A DNA stretch of 56,704 nucleotides from Chloroflexota bacterium (lineage in GTDB: Bacteria > Chloroflexota > UBA6077 > FW602-bin22 > CADDYW01), in the NCBI GenBank assembly GCA_902810745.1, contig CADDYW010000021.1, forward strand, positions 1-56,704, in the 5' to 3' direction. Positions 55,698 to 56,704 of the stretch are shown here, piece after piece. Each line of letters starts with the position of its first letter. The first letter of the stretch is position 1. A program made the position numbers and the translations under genes. The notes beneath the pieces were generated by a model. It was not told the DNA's origin. It searched no databases and worked only from the letters and a program-made list of their open reading frames with translations.

Positions 55698-56366
55698 ATG
55701 AGGCAGGTATCCTCGAGGCAGGTGCTGGCGGTCTTGCTGTCGGTGCTGGCAGCCCTCGCGATGGTCGTCGCGCTGTTCGGACTTGCGGCCGCGCGAACGG
55801 CCGACGCGATCAGCATCAGCGACCTGACACCCGCTGATGGGTCGACGGTCCCCGCGGACCAGCAGATCCAGGTATCCGGCTTCATCTCCACGGATAGTTC
55901 GATTGCACTGGTGAACAATCAGCCAGACGTGACCGTCCTCGTCGACGGCACCCCGGTACAGGTGCAGTTCGTCGTCGGAAGTGGCGCTTTGCGTGTCGGC
56001 TTCCAAACCACGCGGGCGTTTACCGCAGGAAGCCATACGCTCGAGGTAACGGCAAGGAACACGGCCGGTGAGACGGCAAACGCTCGATCGACGTTCACGG
56101 CGGTCGCGGGTGGAACGCCGAGCGTCACCCCGGCAGCGCCCACGGTGACAGCTGTGGCAACTGCCACCACCGTATCGACGGCGACTCCGACGACCGCCGC
56201 CGTCGCGGCAACGCCAGTTCCTACGGCGACGCCCAGTGCCGTGGCGACGACGACTCCGGCGCAGCTACCGGTGACCGGCGGCGCGCCGGTTGGAGCGGCG
56301 GGACTGTTCGCGCTGGCGATTGGCGCGGTCGCGATTGGCGCCGGCCTGCGGCGTCGCTCCCGCTAG
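55698..56366 (+). CDS. Secreted Ig-like protein with LPXTG-type anchor signal
   Basis: This 222-aa protein has a signal peptide (residues 1 to about 38, ending TADA), one Ig-like beta domain (about 40-137: ISDLTPADGSTVPADQQIQV, then AFTAGSHTLEVTARNTAGE), a Thr/Ala/Pro stalk (about 138-190) and a sorting-like end: LPVTGG, a hydrophobic helix (AAGLFALAIGAVAIGAGL) and RRRSR. This layout is that of sortase-anchored proteins. No sortase gene is in the window. Start ATG at 55698 with a GGGAGAG ribosome site. Confidence 0.82.
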   Translation: MRQVSSRQVLAVLLSVLAALAMVVALFGLAAARTADAISISDLTPADGSTVPADQQIQVSGFISTDSSIALVNNQPDVTVLVDGTPVQVQFVVGSGALRVGFQTTRAFTAGSHTLEVTARNTAGETANARSTFTAVAGGTPSVTPAAPTVTAVATATTVSTATPTTAAVAATPVPTATPSAVATTTPAQLPVTGGAPVGAAGLFALAIGAVAIGAGLRRRSR

Positions 56367-56425
56367 ACCGCGTTTTGACTGTCCACGGGCCACGCTGCTG
56401 GTGGGTAGCAACGCGGCGGATTCTG

Positions 56426-56463
56426 GGCCGGTCGGAGCGGCTCGACAATCGCTCCGACCGGCC
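56426..56463 (+). terminator. Perfect 14-bp hairpin after the LPXTG gene
   Basis: GGCCGGTCGGAGCG (56426-56439) and CGCTCCGACCGGCC (56450-56463) form a perfect stem with a ten-base loop, 60 nt after the stop. No T-run follows, so it may be a U-less or factor-dependent terminator. Confidence 0.5.
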
Positions 56464-56561
56464 ACGACCGACCAGGTCAGCACCCTGCGCCTAGGTGGCC
56501 GCTAAGCACCCGGCTATCAGCACGGAGGCATCGGATCAGGGCAGGCAGGATGAGACCAGAG

Positions 56562-56587
56562 CTGGGACATCACCGCCGACGTCCCAG
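56562..56587. other. Seven-bp hairpin
   Basis: CTGGGAC and GTCCCAG form a stem with a 12-base loop in the gap before the tRNA terminator. No role assigned. Confidence 0.3.
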
Positions 56588-56609
56588 ACGGATCGGGGCT
56601 CGACGCAGA

Positions 56610-56658
56610 AAAAGCCCGCACCGTCCGAGGCGTTTCGCTTACTCTGGTGCGGGCTTTT
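56610..56658 (-). terminator. Bidirectional intrinsic terminator after tRNA-Thr
   Basis: AAAAGCCCGCACC (56610-56622) and GGTGCGGGCTTTT (56646-56658) are a perfect 13-base inverted repeat with a 23-base loop. T-runs occur at the end in both directions (five T on the minus strand), so it can end the tRNA transcript and anything reading in from the left. Confidence 0.85.
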
Positions 56659-56662
56659 CGGG

Positions 56663-56704
56663 AGCCGACGGGGGGATTCGAACCCTCGACCTAGTGTTTA
56701 CGAA
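56663..56704 (-). tRNA. tRNA-Thr(CGT), 3-prime part, cut by window edge
   Basis: The minus strand gives anticodon loop TTCGTAA (T33, anticodon CGT for the ACG codon), a 3-prime anticodon stem ACACT, variable loop AGGTC, T-arm with loop TTCGAAT, acceptor strand CGTCGGC and discriminator T73. CCA is not fully encoded (CCC follows). The T-stem has one A-C mismatch (50-64). The 5-prime half lies outside, so the acceptor pairing cannot be checked. Confidence 0.82.

Noticed and set aside
56535..56600. FMN riboswitch-like start (GGATCAGGGCAGG) near the window end
   Set aside because: The remaining conserved segments of the FMN element are missing and no flavin gene follows.

Overview
The window is GC-rich, gene-dense chromosomal DNA from a free-living bacterium. 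The gene set suggests a Chloroflexota relative near the Thermomicrobia. The pointers are a SUF operon with a Rieske ferredoxin and a SufR-type regulator, an HspR/GrpE heat-shock unit, a form II CO-dehydrogenase-type cluster in S-L-M order, TreY/TreZ, and a LexA box of the Gram-positive type at uvrB. This placement is an inference from gene content, because no rRNA gene is present. I saw no insertion sequence, prophage or CRISPR array.

Layout. 0.4-8.1 kb: uvrC (minus); a fused LutB/LutA-like iron-sulfur protein and an ArsB-type transporter (plus); a DUF421 membrane protein and a DegT-like PLP enzyme (minus). 8.1-14.6 kb: the minus-strand operon sufC-sufB-sufD-Rieske-sufS-sufU, divergent from a SufR-like regulator, with a palindrome between the two promoters. 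14.8-20 kb: a peptidase S51-like protein with a CysRS-like tail, a 51-aa XapX protein, a degenerate amidohydrolase, then hspR-grpE-response regulator (minus) and an alpha/beta hydrolase. 20-24 kb: dihydrolipoyl dehydrogenase and a 2-oxoacid dehydrogenase E2 without E1, then an L,D-transpeptidase. 24-29.7 kb: ftsH, ppa, a GNAT protein and miaB. 29.8-34.9 kb: treY-treZ. 34.9-43.6 kb: the cox-type operon coxS-L-M-G-D-E, two XdhC-family proteins and a MocA-type cytidylyltransferase, read from one strong promoter through a leader of about 277 nt. 44-49.7 kb: a NUDIX protein, then uvrB-uvrA under a predicted SOS box. 49.9-56.4 kb: a CPA1 antiporter, an M20 peptidase, small membrane and zinc-ribbon proteins, an Ig-like exported protein, a cytochrome b6-like protein and an LPXTG-type surface protein. 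The window ends inside a minus-strand tRNA-Thr(CGT) followed by a terminator.

How the parts connect. The suf genes supply Fe-S clusters that the window itself uses heavily (LutAB, CoxS, MiaB, Rieske protein). The cox cluster contains both catalytic subunits and maturation factors for a Mo hydroxylase. All three UvrABC excinuclease genes lie within 50 kb, but only uvrBA carries a visible SOS box. The most distinctive points are the sufR/sufC operator region, the hspR/grpE reading-frame overlap followed by a response regulator with a degenerate acidic pocket, the amidohydrolase that has lost most metal ligands, the S51-CysRS-tail fusion, and the long cox leader.
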